NCBI GenBank assembly: GCA_030408505.1 | Contig: JAUHQI010000004.1 | Span: 186,001 to 250,000 of the forward strand | Reading direction: 5' to 3' | Source: Candidatus Sacchlamyda saccharinae | GTDB lineage: Bacteria > Chlamydiota > Chlamydiia > Chlamydiales > Rhabdochlamydiaceae | DNA: 64,000 nt | Shown: positions 27,630 through 34,647 of the stretch, piece after piece | Numbering within the stretch: the first letter of the stretch is position 1 | Layout: each line of letters opens with the position of its first letter | The notes under the pieces: generated by a model | What the model was told of the DNA's origin: nothing | Seen by the model: only the letters and a program-made list of their open reading frames with translations | Database searches by the model: none | Position numbers and translations under genes: made by a program

Positions 27630-28460
27630 TTAAGCTGCGTAGTTATTACGGTAGTTAGAATTTGAGGAAATTTGTCTTGCTCGGACATGGTGATTCATGT
27701 TGACGTTGACGAGGATGTGATTATATGAAGAGAACCACCAGAGCCAGCTGTCGTTTTGCCCTACAAGTAGAGTGTCATTGATCTCCCATTCCTTAAAGAG
27801 ATAGAGGTCGACATTGGAGATTTCCCAAACACTTCTTTCGCCGGCTCCATTTAACATATAAATTTGGCCAAGGTTTGGATCAACTCCTACGATCCAAGTG
27901 CTGTAGGAACCAAAAGCGATAGGTCCAAGAAAGAGGTTTACATCAAGAGAATCACCAAGATCTTTGTTTGTCATAACATAAGAATAGTTCGATCCCCAAA
28001 ACCAGCGTCCTTTTGGTGTGATGACAATAGTGTCTCCTGAACGCCAGGTGCGGGTTACGGAAGAATCAGAAGAATCGAAGATCCATTCAGACCCATCTTG
28101 CGTTTTGACAATATTATCTTGTGGGAAGAAATCGATCCAGTGATACATGGAAGGGGAGAGGTTGGCCGCAGTATGTCCACCTGTACTAGACGCCAAAGCG
28201 ATGCAGTTCTGAGGAAGGATAGGGATCCTCAGGGAGCTAAGCTCTAGCTCTTCTTGACTTGAGAGCTCTTCGGCCTGCTGACTTTCAGCGATCCTCTGTT
28301 GTTCTAATTGATCTTTCTTTTCCTGCGGTAGTGGTCGTGAATCCACTATAACGTGTTCTTCTATAACGGAAGCTTCATCTTGAAGCGTTTCTTCTGCATT
28401 ACCGGCAACGGCCAGCATAGCAAAAGAGGTGAAAAGAGTTTTGGCTAGTGCTTTTTTCAT
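27630..28460 (-). CDS. secreted protein with repeated beta-rich modules
   Basis: 276 residues with a Sec signal peptide ending near AGNAEE, an acidic Glu/Gln-rich linker (about 25-72), then beta-rich sequence in which related units recur: DGSEWIFDSSD...TWRSGDTIVITPKGRWFWG.NYSYVMTNKDLGDSL and GERSVWEISNVD...EWEINDTLLVGQNDSWLWW.SYNHILVNVNMNHHV. Each unit contains W-x-(I/W), a G/N-D-T-(I/L)-(V/L) strand, a Trp-rich strand and a Y-x-(Y/H)-(V/I)-(M/L) strand. No known fold was recognised. It is probably exported and structural or adhesive; function unknown. Confidence 0.7.
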   Translation of the reverse strand: MKKALAKTLFTSFAMLAVAGNAEETLQDEASVIEEHVIVDSRPLPQEKKDQLEQQRIAESQQAEELSSQEELELSSLRIPILPQNCIALASSTGGHTAANLSPSMYHWIDFFPQDNIVKTQDGSEWIFDSSDSSVTRTWRSGDTIVITPKGRWFWGSNYSYVMTNKDLGDSLDVNLFLGPIAFGSYSTWIVGVDPNLGQIYMLNGAGERSVWEISNVDLYLFKEWEINDTLLVGQNDSWLWWFSSYNHILVNVNMNHHVRARQISSNSNYRNNYAA

Positions 28461-28577
28461 TTCACTCCCCTTCTGTTGCTTGAGCCCTCAGTCTAAAACT
28501 GGATTAGGACTCATGTTCATAAAAAACTCGCTTATAAGACTATCAGAAGTGTTTAAATTTCGGAAAGAAAAAATTTG

Positions 28578-28973
28578 TCAAGGATGTGTTTTCGAGTGAT
28601 ATAGCCACCGATCGCCAACTTTAGTGAAGCGACTTGTTTCCTCGAAAGACACGTCATCCTCGCCTTGAAAAAGATGAGCAAAAAAAGTGACGTAGGATTC
28701 TTCAACGCCCTCTAAAATTTCGATAATTTTGAGGTTGCGAAAGCTTGTCCGATTGCAAAAAAAGAGAATCGATTCCTTCCACTCGTCTTGATTTGCTGAG
28801 AAGACGGGGTTGTCTGGATGCGTGGTTGCCATGATGTAGTCAGCATCTTTGATCGCGTAAGCACTATAGCGAGAGCGCATAACCTGCAAAGCAGACTCTG
28901 GAATTTCTTTCCCCTCATGATAAGGCCCACAACACTCTGAGTAATGTAATCCGCTGTGACAATGACATTGCAT
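28578..28973 (-). CDS. YchJ-family (UPF0225) protein with SEC-C motif
   Basis: 131 residues. The N-terminus C-H-C-x-S-G-x-x-Y-x-x-C-C matches the zinc-binding SEC-C motif, followed by MRSRYSAYAIKDADYIMATTHPDN, which is the signature of YchJ proteins, and an NTF2-like alpha+beta domain ending RWLYHSKTH. Function in bacteria is unknown. It lies between the secreted repeat protein and the thioredoxin reductase fusion, all on the minus strand. Confidence 0.85.
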   Translation of the reverse strand: MQCHCHSGLHYSECCGPYHEGKEIPESALQVMRSRYSAYAIKDADYIMATTHPDNPVFSANQDEWKESILFFCNRTSFRNLKIIEILEGVEESYVTFFAHLFQGEDDVSFEETSRFTKVGDRWLYHSKTHP

Positions 28974-29001
28974 AAGTTATGCATTGTAAATCATATGGGT
29001 C

Positions 29002-30393
29002 TTATTTCACAGCATATTTATCGAGCTCTTTGAGAATTTTTTGAATCTCATCGAACCCAGAAGCTCTTTTTGTGAGTTTCCCTTGTTTATCGAAGATCAA
29101 AACAGAGGGGACACCGTAGACATTGTAAGTGCTAGCTAAGCTAGAAAACTGGGTAACATCTACTTGTAAAAAACGGATTTCTCCCTTGTGAGTAGTTGCC
29201 GCTTTTTCAATTTCTGGTAAGAGTTGCCTGCAAGGTCCGCAGCTAGGTGAATAGAATTCAACCAAGAGGGGAGTGTCTTGGTTGCCAATTGCGTTATAAA
29301 AATCCTTGGTGTCAGAGAGCTGTGGCAGCTCGTTTGCTATGGTTTTTATAGTGGGAGCCGCAGATTCGACTTTTGTATTACTCTCTTTAGTTGACAGGTA
29401 TCTCTCTACTTGAAGAGCTGCTTTTGCCCCGTCTCCAGCAGCAGAGATGGCTTGTTTATAAATGGGATCCACGACATCTCCGATTGCAAATACGCCTCGT
29501 GCTGAAGTTTCCTGTCCATCTTTGATTTTGATGTAGCCATTATCATCGAGATCAATCTGGTTTGAGAAAATCCCAGAGTTGGGTGTGGCGCCGATGGCAA
29601 CAAAAACACCGTCAATCGAAAGGTCATTTTTAGTCGAAAGATTGAGGTGAGTAACCTTCTGCCCATTCCCTTGAATTTCTTCAATTTTTGTGTTGTAGAG
29701 GACCTCAACGTTATCTTTCTTGATCAATTCATCTTTTCTCATTGTTTCAACAGTGCGAAACTGATCTGATCGAAGGACTACATAGACCTTTTTAGCGATT
29801 TTAGAGAGATAGTCGGCTTCTAATATCGCAGAATCTCCCCCGCCAATTACAGCGACGCTTTTTCCGCGATATAAAGCTCCATCACACACAGCACAGCTAT
29901 AGACTCCTTTAGTCCAATAACCCCCATCGCCCGATTCACCAGGAACTCCTAAAAGTTTTGGATTGGATCCCATTGCGATGATGCAGGCTTTGGCTTTAAT
30001 TGTTTCAATCTTTTCATGGTCATAAACATCGCGCATTGTGATGGAAAGGGGGTCTTGATTAAAGTCTACAGAGACTACTTCCTTGGAGACGAACTGAGCT
30101 CCGTTTTCTTCGGCTTGCTTTCGGATTTTCTCAACTAGAACCTGTCCGTTGATGTCTGTTTCACCAGGCCAATTCTGGACGTTAGGAGATTGAGCAATGG
30201 CGCCTCCGGGATTTTCTCCTTCAACTACAAGCGTGTTGACTCCGGCTCTTTGCAGGTAAACCGCCGAGGTGAGAGCTCCAACACCGCTGCCAATAATGAC
30301 AACCGGCTTAGCTTCCTCTTTTTCATTTCCTTGTAATACAAGGGGAATTCCACACAGGAGAAAGATTAAGAGACAATTAAGAAATTTTTTCAT
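29002..30393 (-). CDS. exported thioredoxin reductase-thioredoxin fusion
   Basis: 463 residues from the ATG at 30393. Residues 1-22 are a Sec signal peptide (KKFLNCLLIFLLCGIPLVL), or at least a strong membrane anchor. Residues about 30-340 are a complete thioredoxin reductase: FAD motif VVIIGSGVGALTS, redox pair CAVC, NADPH motif VIGGGDSA, and GVFAIGDV. Residues about 355-463 are a thioredoxin with the active site CGPC in FYSPSCGPCRQLLP and a cis-Pro in YGVPS. Fusions of these two enzymes are known in some bacteria; an N-terminal export signal on one is unusual because NADPH is cytosolic. No second start that would remove the signal has a ribosome site. Confidence 0.85.
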   Translation of the reverse strand: MKKFLNCLLIFLLCGIPLVLQGNEKEEAKPVVIIGSGVGALTSAVYLQRAGVNTLVVEGENPGGAIAQSPNVQNWPGETDINGQVLVEKIRKQAEENGAQFVSKEVVSVDFNQDPLSITMRDVYDHEKIETIKAKACIIAMGSNPKLLGVPGESGDGGYWTKGVYSCAVCDGALYRGKSVAVIGGGDSAILEADYLSKIAKKVYVVLRSDQFRTVETMRKDELIKKDNVEVLYNTKIEEIQGNGQKVTHLNLSTKNDLSIDGVFVAIGATPNSGIFSNQIDLDDNGYIKIKDGQETSARGVFAIGDVVDPIYKQAISAAGDGAKAALQVERYLSTKESNTKVESAAPTIKTIANELPQLSDTKDFYNAIGNQDTPLLVEFYSPSCGPCRQLLPEIEKAATTHKGEIRFLQVDVTQFSSLASTYNVYGVPSVLIFDKQGKLTKRASGFDEIQKILKELDKYAVK

Positions 30394-30657
30394 AAAAACC
30401 TTTGATTTACCCACTTCTTTTAATCTTAATTGTATCAACCTTTCTATTAAATAAAAAGGCAGGGGGGTGATTAAAGTCTGATAACAAAAAGGTGGAATAA
30501 TCCAAGTTCATAACTAGTTAGTAATAAAGTGTTGAAAAAATAATTGTAGTTAATTTTGACAAATTAAATTTACATTAACTAGAATGAAATTATAGGTAAG
30601 AAATAAAAGTACTATCTTACCGATGGAACCATCGAATATATTACGGAGGAAGATATT
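30394..30657. other. AT-rich intergenic region with promoter, 5' leader and hairpin
   Basis: 264 bp without an open frame that looks coding, AT-rich. It holds a strong sigma70-type promoter for the downstream coiled-coil gene and, in its 5' leader, a perfect 6-bp hairpin CGATGG-AA-CCATCG at 30621-30634, 11 bp before the ribosome site GGAGGAAG. The hairpin is close enough to influence ribosome access. Nothing else was recognised. Confidence 0.6.
30556..30585 (+). promoter_or_regulatory. sigma70-type promoter of the coiled-coil gene
   Basis: -35 TTGACA at 30556-30561 and -10 TAGAAT at 30580-30585 with an 18-bp spacer, in an AT-rich context. The next gene starts at 30658. Confidence 0.7.
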
Positions 30658-31251
30658 ATGCCTGCACGCGTAATCCAAGGCAACGGAGGCCATTCTAAGA
30701 AAGCCCCAAAGGTGCAAGTCAAAGCTCCTGTTGCTCAAAACGAAATTAAACAAGAAATGGAAGCAGTTCTCGCTGAAAGCGCAAAAAACGCTACGAACAG
30801 TGCTTCAAACAGCTTTTCTACTGTTGAGCGAGCTCAGTTTTATGCTGGACACGATCGACTAGCTCTTCAGGGCACAAGCGTTCAACGAGTGCGTGAATTG
30901 CAAGAAGAAAACGATCATTTGCAAAGAGAGATCTCTGCAAAAGAAGCAGAATTGGCCAGTGGACAAGATCCTCTCGCTATTCTTGCGGATGTTGAACATC
31001 GCAAAATCATCATTGCTCGCAATACTGGAGAGATCCTAAAGATCTATCTTAGGAATGAGGAGCGAATCAAGCGTATTAAAGAGCTTGAGTCTCAAAACGT
31101 TCGCGTTCAAAAAGAAATGATGGAAATGCAAGGACACTTCATCTCAACGAAAGATATGGAAGAAAAAACAAAGTTTGCTTCTGAATTCTTCGTTATGAAA
31201 TCTGAAATGGAGCGTAACCTTCAAGAGATCAATGATCTAAATTCTAAGTAA
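30658..31251 (+). CDS. coiled-coil protein of unknown function (197 aa)
   Basis: 197 residues, no membrane segment or signal. The first 25 residues are basic and Pro/Lys/Val-rich (KKAPKVQVKAPVAQ). Two heptad-rich segments follow: RVRELQEENDHLQREISAKEAEL (about 80-104) and ERIKRIKELESQNVRVQKEMMEMQ (about 135-160), then a helical tail, giving an antiparallel or trimeric coiled coil. The gene has its own strong promoter and a hairpin near the ribosome site GGAGGAAG, then a rho-independent terminator, so it is a well expressed monocistronic unit. No family recognised; it could be a structural, nucleoid-associated or secreted protein. Confidence 0.75.
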   Translation: MPARVIQGNGGHSKKAPKVQVKAPVAQNEIKQEMEAVLAESAKNATNSASNSFSTVERAQFYAGHDRLALQGTSVQRVRELQEENDHLQREISAKEAELASGQDPLAILADVEHRKIIIARNTGEILKIYLRNEERIKRIKELESQNVRVQKEMMEMQGHFISTKDMEEKTKFASEFFVMKSEMERNLQEINDLNSK

Positions 31252-31267
31252 TTTCTTTTGCTGATAA

Positions 31268-31300
31268 AACACCTACTCCTCTCGGGGTGGGTGTTTTTTT
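31268..31300 (+). terminator. rho-independent terminator of the coiled-coil gene
   Basis: Stem of 12 pairs, AACACCTACTCC at 31268-31279 with GGGGTGGGTGTT at 31284-31295 (some G-U pairs), loop TCTC, followed by a run of T through 31300. Confidence 0.9.
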
Positions 31301-31358
31301 ATTAATTAAAAATTTTAATTTGTTGATTGTAAAGTATTTATGATTTATAATACCTTCT

Positions 31359-32486
31359 ATGAGTACACATAATATCGATTTCTACATCAATCTTTGGGAT
31401 AAGTATGAGCGGTTAAAGGAAGATAACCAAACCCGTCAGAGAAATCGTAGTCTCATAAATCCACAAAACTTCCTCATTAATCCCATCGCAGATCTCGCTA
31501 CCGACCTAGTTTGCAAGTCCTCCACTTGGGCTTATCTTTCAACAGGTAAGGCCTTAGTTGGGATCACAAGGCCGCTTCATGCTAATTTTGCTCATAGAAT
31601 TGAAGATGCTTGGCAAGATCCTATATCCACTGAGACTATGCTGAAAATTGGAAAATTGGTTCAGTCTATAGCCCGCTTCAATGCTGTCCGTAAGCCTACT
31701 CTGGTCCCGCTTTTCCACTTTTTTGATAGATCTCTCATCGCTTTCACTCAGCATGTACATGTCGTCTCAGGCGATCTCATCGAGCTTTTGAAAATACCGA
31801 AGAACCTGCATAGATTCATAAACGCAGAATCACAAATGCCAGTAGAGGGAAAAGAGCACAAGAAAACCGATCTTCCTACAACTCTCTCAGGAAAAACATG
31901 GCAGTATGTCAAAATAGGGGTAGCGAAAGCGGTCGATGCTCTATTTGCCCTAATTGAATTAGTGGTTAAGGTAACGAGAGTTCTTCTACAACGAGTCCCC
32001 ATAGTTGAAAAAGTGTTAGGAAACGCAAAATCTATGGTGGTAAGCGCTCGAGCAAGAGCTTATTCCTTTCTGCTAGGTAAAGCTTATGACCTCATCCGCT
32101 TTGGAGAGAAAAAAGCTCGACACCAGGTGACTTCTCGAGTGGCTAGAATTGTTTACCGACAAGCTATTCGCACTGCGATTGGCACTAGTTTACAGGTTGC
32201 TCTCGCAACTTCCGTATATCAAGGTGCTAATTATGTATTTACGCAATATACTGGGGCCCAAGAGTTTCCGCCTGAAATGGTGCAAAATGCATCTAGAGCC
32301 ATGAAGGTAATCGGGGGGTACCTTTGGGTTCGCTGCGTGACTCCTACTTTAAAAGACCTCTATGAAGATTATAATGATGATTTTAAACCAAGCTCTTCAA
32401 CTTTTATAGAAGTTTCTAACATATTAAACACCAAAAATATAGCGCCATTAGTAAGTTTTGCTAAGAAAAAATTAGATATAAAGTAA
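31359..32486 (+). CDS. hypothetical protein, paralogue A of a tandem pair
   Basis: 375 residues, mainly helical, with a hydrophobic central region (about 185-225 and 265-290) that could be membrane associated and a basic patch (SARARAYSF, EKKARHQVTSR). A block at residues 85-158 matches the next gene: W-x-DP-x-ST, KPxxxxLFHFxDxS (LFHF at 118-121), Q-H (131-132), LL-x-x-PK and F-x-x-A-x-S. C-termini also agree (VxxPxxxxxYxxYxxDFxPxxxTxxE...). No known domain. It and the next gene lie 69 bp apart with a short intergenic region, indicating a tandem duplication. Confidence 0.75.
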   Translation: MSTHNIDFYINLWDKYERLKEDNQTRQRNRSLINPQNFLINPIADLATDLVCKSSTWAYLSTGKALVGITRPLHANFAHRIEDAWQDPISTETMLKIGKLVQSIARFNAVRKPTLVPLFHFFDRSLIAFTQHVHVVSGDLIELLKIPKNLHRFINAESQMPVEGKEHKKTDLPTTLSGKTWQYVKIGVAKAVDALFALIELVVKVTRVLLQRVPIVEKVLGNAKSMVVSARARAYSFLLGKAYDLIRFGEKKARHQVTSRVARIVYRQAIRTAIGTSLQVALATSVYQGANYVFTQYTGAQEFPPEMVQNASRAMKVIGGYLWVRCVTPTLKDLYEDYNDDFKPSSSTFIEVSNILNTKNIAPLVSFAKKKLDIK

Positions 32487-32555
32487 AAAGTTTATATTAC
32501 TGGTGGTTAATGGCTTAGTATTGATTTTAATGCTGTTTGTTAATATAATGTTAAT

Positions 32556-33593
32556 ATGAGCGTTGTAGATTATAATAATAGTTCGGTTTTGGGAGCTTTT
32601 AATGATGCTCTGAATTCTGCTGGCGATGGGTTCGCCCGGTGGGTGGTGATCCCTCCTTTAAAGATGGGGTACCAGCTCTCTGGAGATCTTTGCGCACGGG
32701 TAGCAGGCTGTTTTTCAACATCCCTCGAGAAGTCAGTAAGAAATAACTGGAAAGATCCAGTGTCAACAGATTTTCTCTTAGCTCTATTTAAGCCTATCGA
32801 AGGGCTTGCTAGGCGAGTGGCTGACCATAAACCCTCTCAAGCCAGGCTCTTTCATTTCATTGACCAGTCCGTTGTCTCTCATGCCCAACATCTATATGTC
32901 TACGTCAAAGAGATGAATAAACTTCTCGAATTACCAAAGGGGATTAAGGAGTTCGTGAGAGCTTCTTCTTTTAATAACGTTCTTTCTAGATCAGCTCGTT
33001 TGGGAGGCAAGGCTTTTATTGCGATTGATTCCATGCGCCTTCAAGCTAGAAAAATCGCCTTAACCATCTTTCATTATTTAGTCGTTACGATCGATCTGTT
33101 TTTCCAGTATATGCTTCTGATCCCAGACGTAGAAATCTTGAAGTACTTACTAGATGCTATTAAAGCAGGGCAAAGCAAGCTGCATGGTAAGTTCTCAGAT
33201 CATGCCATCAAAGCTATTGAAAAGCGGGAAAAACGTGTCAGAGCGCAGATTGTAGCTAATGTGGCAAATTGCACAATAGACTATGTGACCACACTAGCAT
33301 CACGAGTCTCTTTAAAAGTTATTTTAGGTCTTGGTGCTTATTTCAAATTCGAAAGGACCCTTCAAAGCGCTTACTCCATCAGTACGACTCCATTGCAATT
33401 TACTGTTGGCTCCATCACTGCCTGTCTTCTCTGGAGAAATGTTTTTCAGCCCTATTTTTACGAGTATTACAAGGCTTATGAGCAAGACTTCAATCCAGAC
33501 AATTGCACTATGAGCGAATTCCTCGACCGGTATTCCATGAAGGGATTGACCATACCTGTCGAAGGCGCCAAAAACTTCTTCCTGTCAGCTTAG
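32556..33593 (+). CDS. hypothetical protein, paralogue B of a tandem pair
   Basis: 345 residues. Aligns by eye with paralogue A over residues 65-138 (W65, DP67-68, ST70-71, LFHF 98-101, QH 111-112, LLELPK) and in the C-terminal 60 residues (WRNVFQPYFYEYYKAYEQDF). Between these is a hydrophobic, mostly helical region (LTIFHYLVVTIDLFFQYMLLI, about 170-192) and a basic helix (IKAIEKREKRVRAQIV), as in A. Divergence is substantial, so the duplication is not recent. No family recognised. It is followed by the repeat region before tRNA-Leu. Confidence 0.75.
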   Translation: MSVVDYNNSSVLGAFNDALNSAGDGFARWVVIPPLKMGYQLSGDLCARVAGCFSTSLEKSVRNNWKDPVSTDFLLALFKPIEGLARRVADHKPSQARLFHFIDQSVVSHAQHLYVYVKEMNKLLELPKGIKEFVRASSFNNVLSRSARLGGKAFIAIDSMRLQARKIALTIFHYLVVTIDLFFQYMLLIPDVEILKYLLDAIKAGQSKLHGKFSDHAIKAIEKREKRVRAQIVANVANCTIDYVTTLASRVSLKVILGLGAYFKFERTLQSAYSISTTPLQFTVGSITACLLWRNVFQPYFYEYYKAYEQDFNPDNCTMSEFLDRYSMKGLTIPVEGAKNFFLSA

Positions 33594-33630
33594 TTTATTG
33601 ATATAAATGCGTAGATAAACGTTTGTGAAG

Positions 33631-33690
33631 AGGGCACGCCCCTCGAGCGGCTTCGCCGTCTAAACGAAAGCCAAATTTTTGGCTTTCTTC
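33631..33690 (-). repeat. REP-like intergenic repeat, copy 1
   Basis: Read on the minus strand: a hairpin with arms GAAAGCCAAA and TTTGGCTTTC (33666-33687), then CGTTTAGAC, GGCGAAGCC and GCTCGAGGGGCGTGCCCT. The last part matches the second copy at 46798-46914 (GCTCGAGGGGCGAGCCCT), as does the hairpin GCCAA...TTGGC plus CGTT-C/T-A/G-GAC. Copy 1 lacks the middle section of copy 2. The 3' end can itself fold (AGGG...CCCT). Such elements are dispersed intergenic repeats of unknown role; the hairpin might also act as a terminator for paralogue B. Confidence 0.65.
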
Positions 33691-33694
33691 CTAA

Positions 33695-33855
33695 GGAGAC
33701 ACTGATTAATTCAATTCCTCAGATCTTCGGCCAAAAACGCCGAAAAACCTAATTTTCAATCTCCATTAACTCTTCTGAGTTAATTACGATCTCCAAATTA
33801 ATTTTTTCGACCCGTTTGGCTCAAATCTCTGAGAAAGCAATTAATCAGCGTCTCC
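33695..33855. mobile_element. 161-bp palindromic MITE-like element
   Basis: The two halves are imperfect inverted repeats over the full length: the ends GGAGACACTGATTAAT (33695-33710) and ATTAATCAGCGTCTCC (33840-33855) match with one difference; CTCAGA at 33718 pairs with TCTGAG at 33829; GCCAAA...CGAAAAA pairs with TTTTTCG...TTTGGC; the centre is the perfect hairpin ATTAACTC-TTCT-GAGTTAAT (33765-33784). CTAA occurs directly outside both ends (33691-33694 and 33856-33859), a possible 4-bp target duplication. No open frame. A structured RNA is the other explanation. Confidence 0.55.
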
Positions 33856-33860
33856 CTAAC

Positions 33861-33891
33861 CAAAACAAGCAATCCGAAGGATTGCTTGTTT

Positions 33892-33893
<2 letters not shown>
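33861..33893 (-). terminator. terminator downstream of tRNA-Leu
   Basis: Perfect 15-bp stem CAAAACAAGCAATCC / GGATTGCTTGTTTTG with a 3-nt loop. On the minus strand it starts at the 3' end of tRNA-Leu and ends in TTTTG, giving a short U tract. Confidence 0.8.
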
Positions 33894-33973
<80 letters not shown>

Positions 33974-33988
33974 GTAATGAATTGGTTG

Positions 33989-34017
33989 AATATACTGGAT
34001 CATTTTGTGAATGTCAA
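33989..34017 (-). promoter_or_regulatory. promoter of tRNA-Leu
   Basis: On the minus strand TTGACA (34012-34017) and TATATT (33989-33994) with a 17-bp spacer, ending 15 bp before the tRNA 5' end. Close to the sigma70/sigma66 consensus. Confidence 0.85.
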
Positions 34018-34065
34018 GGAGATACTGGTTTAAGACGGTTTTTCAGATTCAGATGGATTTCCGAG

Positions 34066-34130
34066 AAAAAATCGACGCTGGAGTAACAAGCTGACTATTT
34101 ATAGTCAGCGGTTTACGAAAAGTCGATTTT
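34066..34130 (-). terminator. terminator-like structure after the exbB-exbD operon
   Basis: Outer stem AAAATCGAC (34068-34076) with GTCGATTTT (34122-34130), enclosing a perfect hairpin GCTGACTA / TAGTCAGC (34090-34109). On the minus strand the outer stem is followed by TTTTTT, as in a rho-independent terminator. Confidence 0.6.
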
Positions 34131-34178
34131 AGCCGGAAAGCTGTTGAAGATGAAATTGCGGAATGAATCAGTGTCTCA

Positions 34179-34646
34179 TTAAGGGCTTTCGGGGGTGTAG
34201 ACGGGGCTAATTTGGTAACCCATCTCTTTGACGGCGAAAATTACGGTCGCAATGGATTCCCAATTGGCGCTTTTATCAATGTGGAGGAGGACTTTGGTTT
34301 TTTCTTTTTCTTCTGGAAGAAGGCCTGCTTCTTGTTGCTTTAAAAGCTCTTGCTTGATGGCTTCGGGATCCGCTAGAAGAAACTCATTGAATTCTGTCAC
34401 CCACTTATATTGGCCTTCATTATTGATGCTGAGGAGAACTGTATGTCCCGGCTTGGCATCTGCCATAGTGGGAGGAGGGGTTTTGCTGTCCATTTTCACT
34501 AAGGATACTTCACTATCATAGAGCGCAGTTCTTGTGACAGCGAGGACGGCAAAAACAGCCAGAATGAGGAAGAGGAAATCCACCATAGGGGCGAGGTTGA
34601 GGCCTCTTTTTACTTTGAGCTCATCGTCGGGTATCATGGTACTCAT
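34179..34646 (-). CDS. exbD: ExbD/TolR-family biopolymer transport protein
   Basis: 155 residues with the ExbD plan: a short cytoplasmic N-terminus, the membrane helix preceded by LNLAPMVDFLFLILAVFAV containing the conserved proton-path Asp, and a periplasmic domain rich in beta strands (KVLLHIDKSANWESIATVI) before a short tail. It works with ExbB to pass proton-motive force to an outer-membrane or envelope partner. Starts 1 bp after the stop of exbB, so the two are coupled. The partner (TonB or TolA) is not in this window. Confidence 0.88.
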   Translation of the reverse strand: MSTMIPDDELKVKRGLNLAPMVDFLFLILAVFAVLAVTRTALYDSEVSLVKMDSKTPPPTMADAKPGHTVLLSINNEGQYKWVTEFNEFLLADPEAIKQELLKQQEAGLLPEEKEKTKVLLHIDKSANWESIATVIFAVKEMGYQISPVYTPESP

Positions 34647-34647
34647 A

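Larger units (their letters stand above)
33594..33891. other. intergenic repeat region before tRNA-Leu
   Basis: About 300 bp without a gene. From left to right: a REP-like repeat copy (33631-33690), a 161-bp palindromic element (33695-33855) flanked by CTAA, and a hairpin terminator belonging to tRNA-Leu (33861-33893). These are listed separately. Confidence 0.8.

Noticed and set aside
33631-33855. CRISPR-like repeat array
   Set aside because: The repeats are inverted, not regularly spaced direct repeats, and there are no spacers or cas genes.
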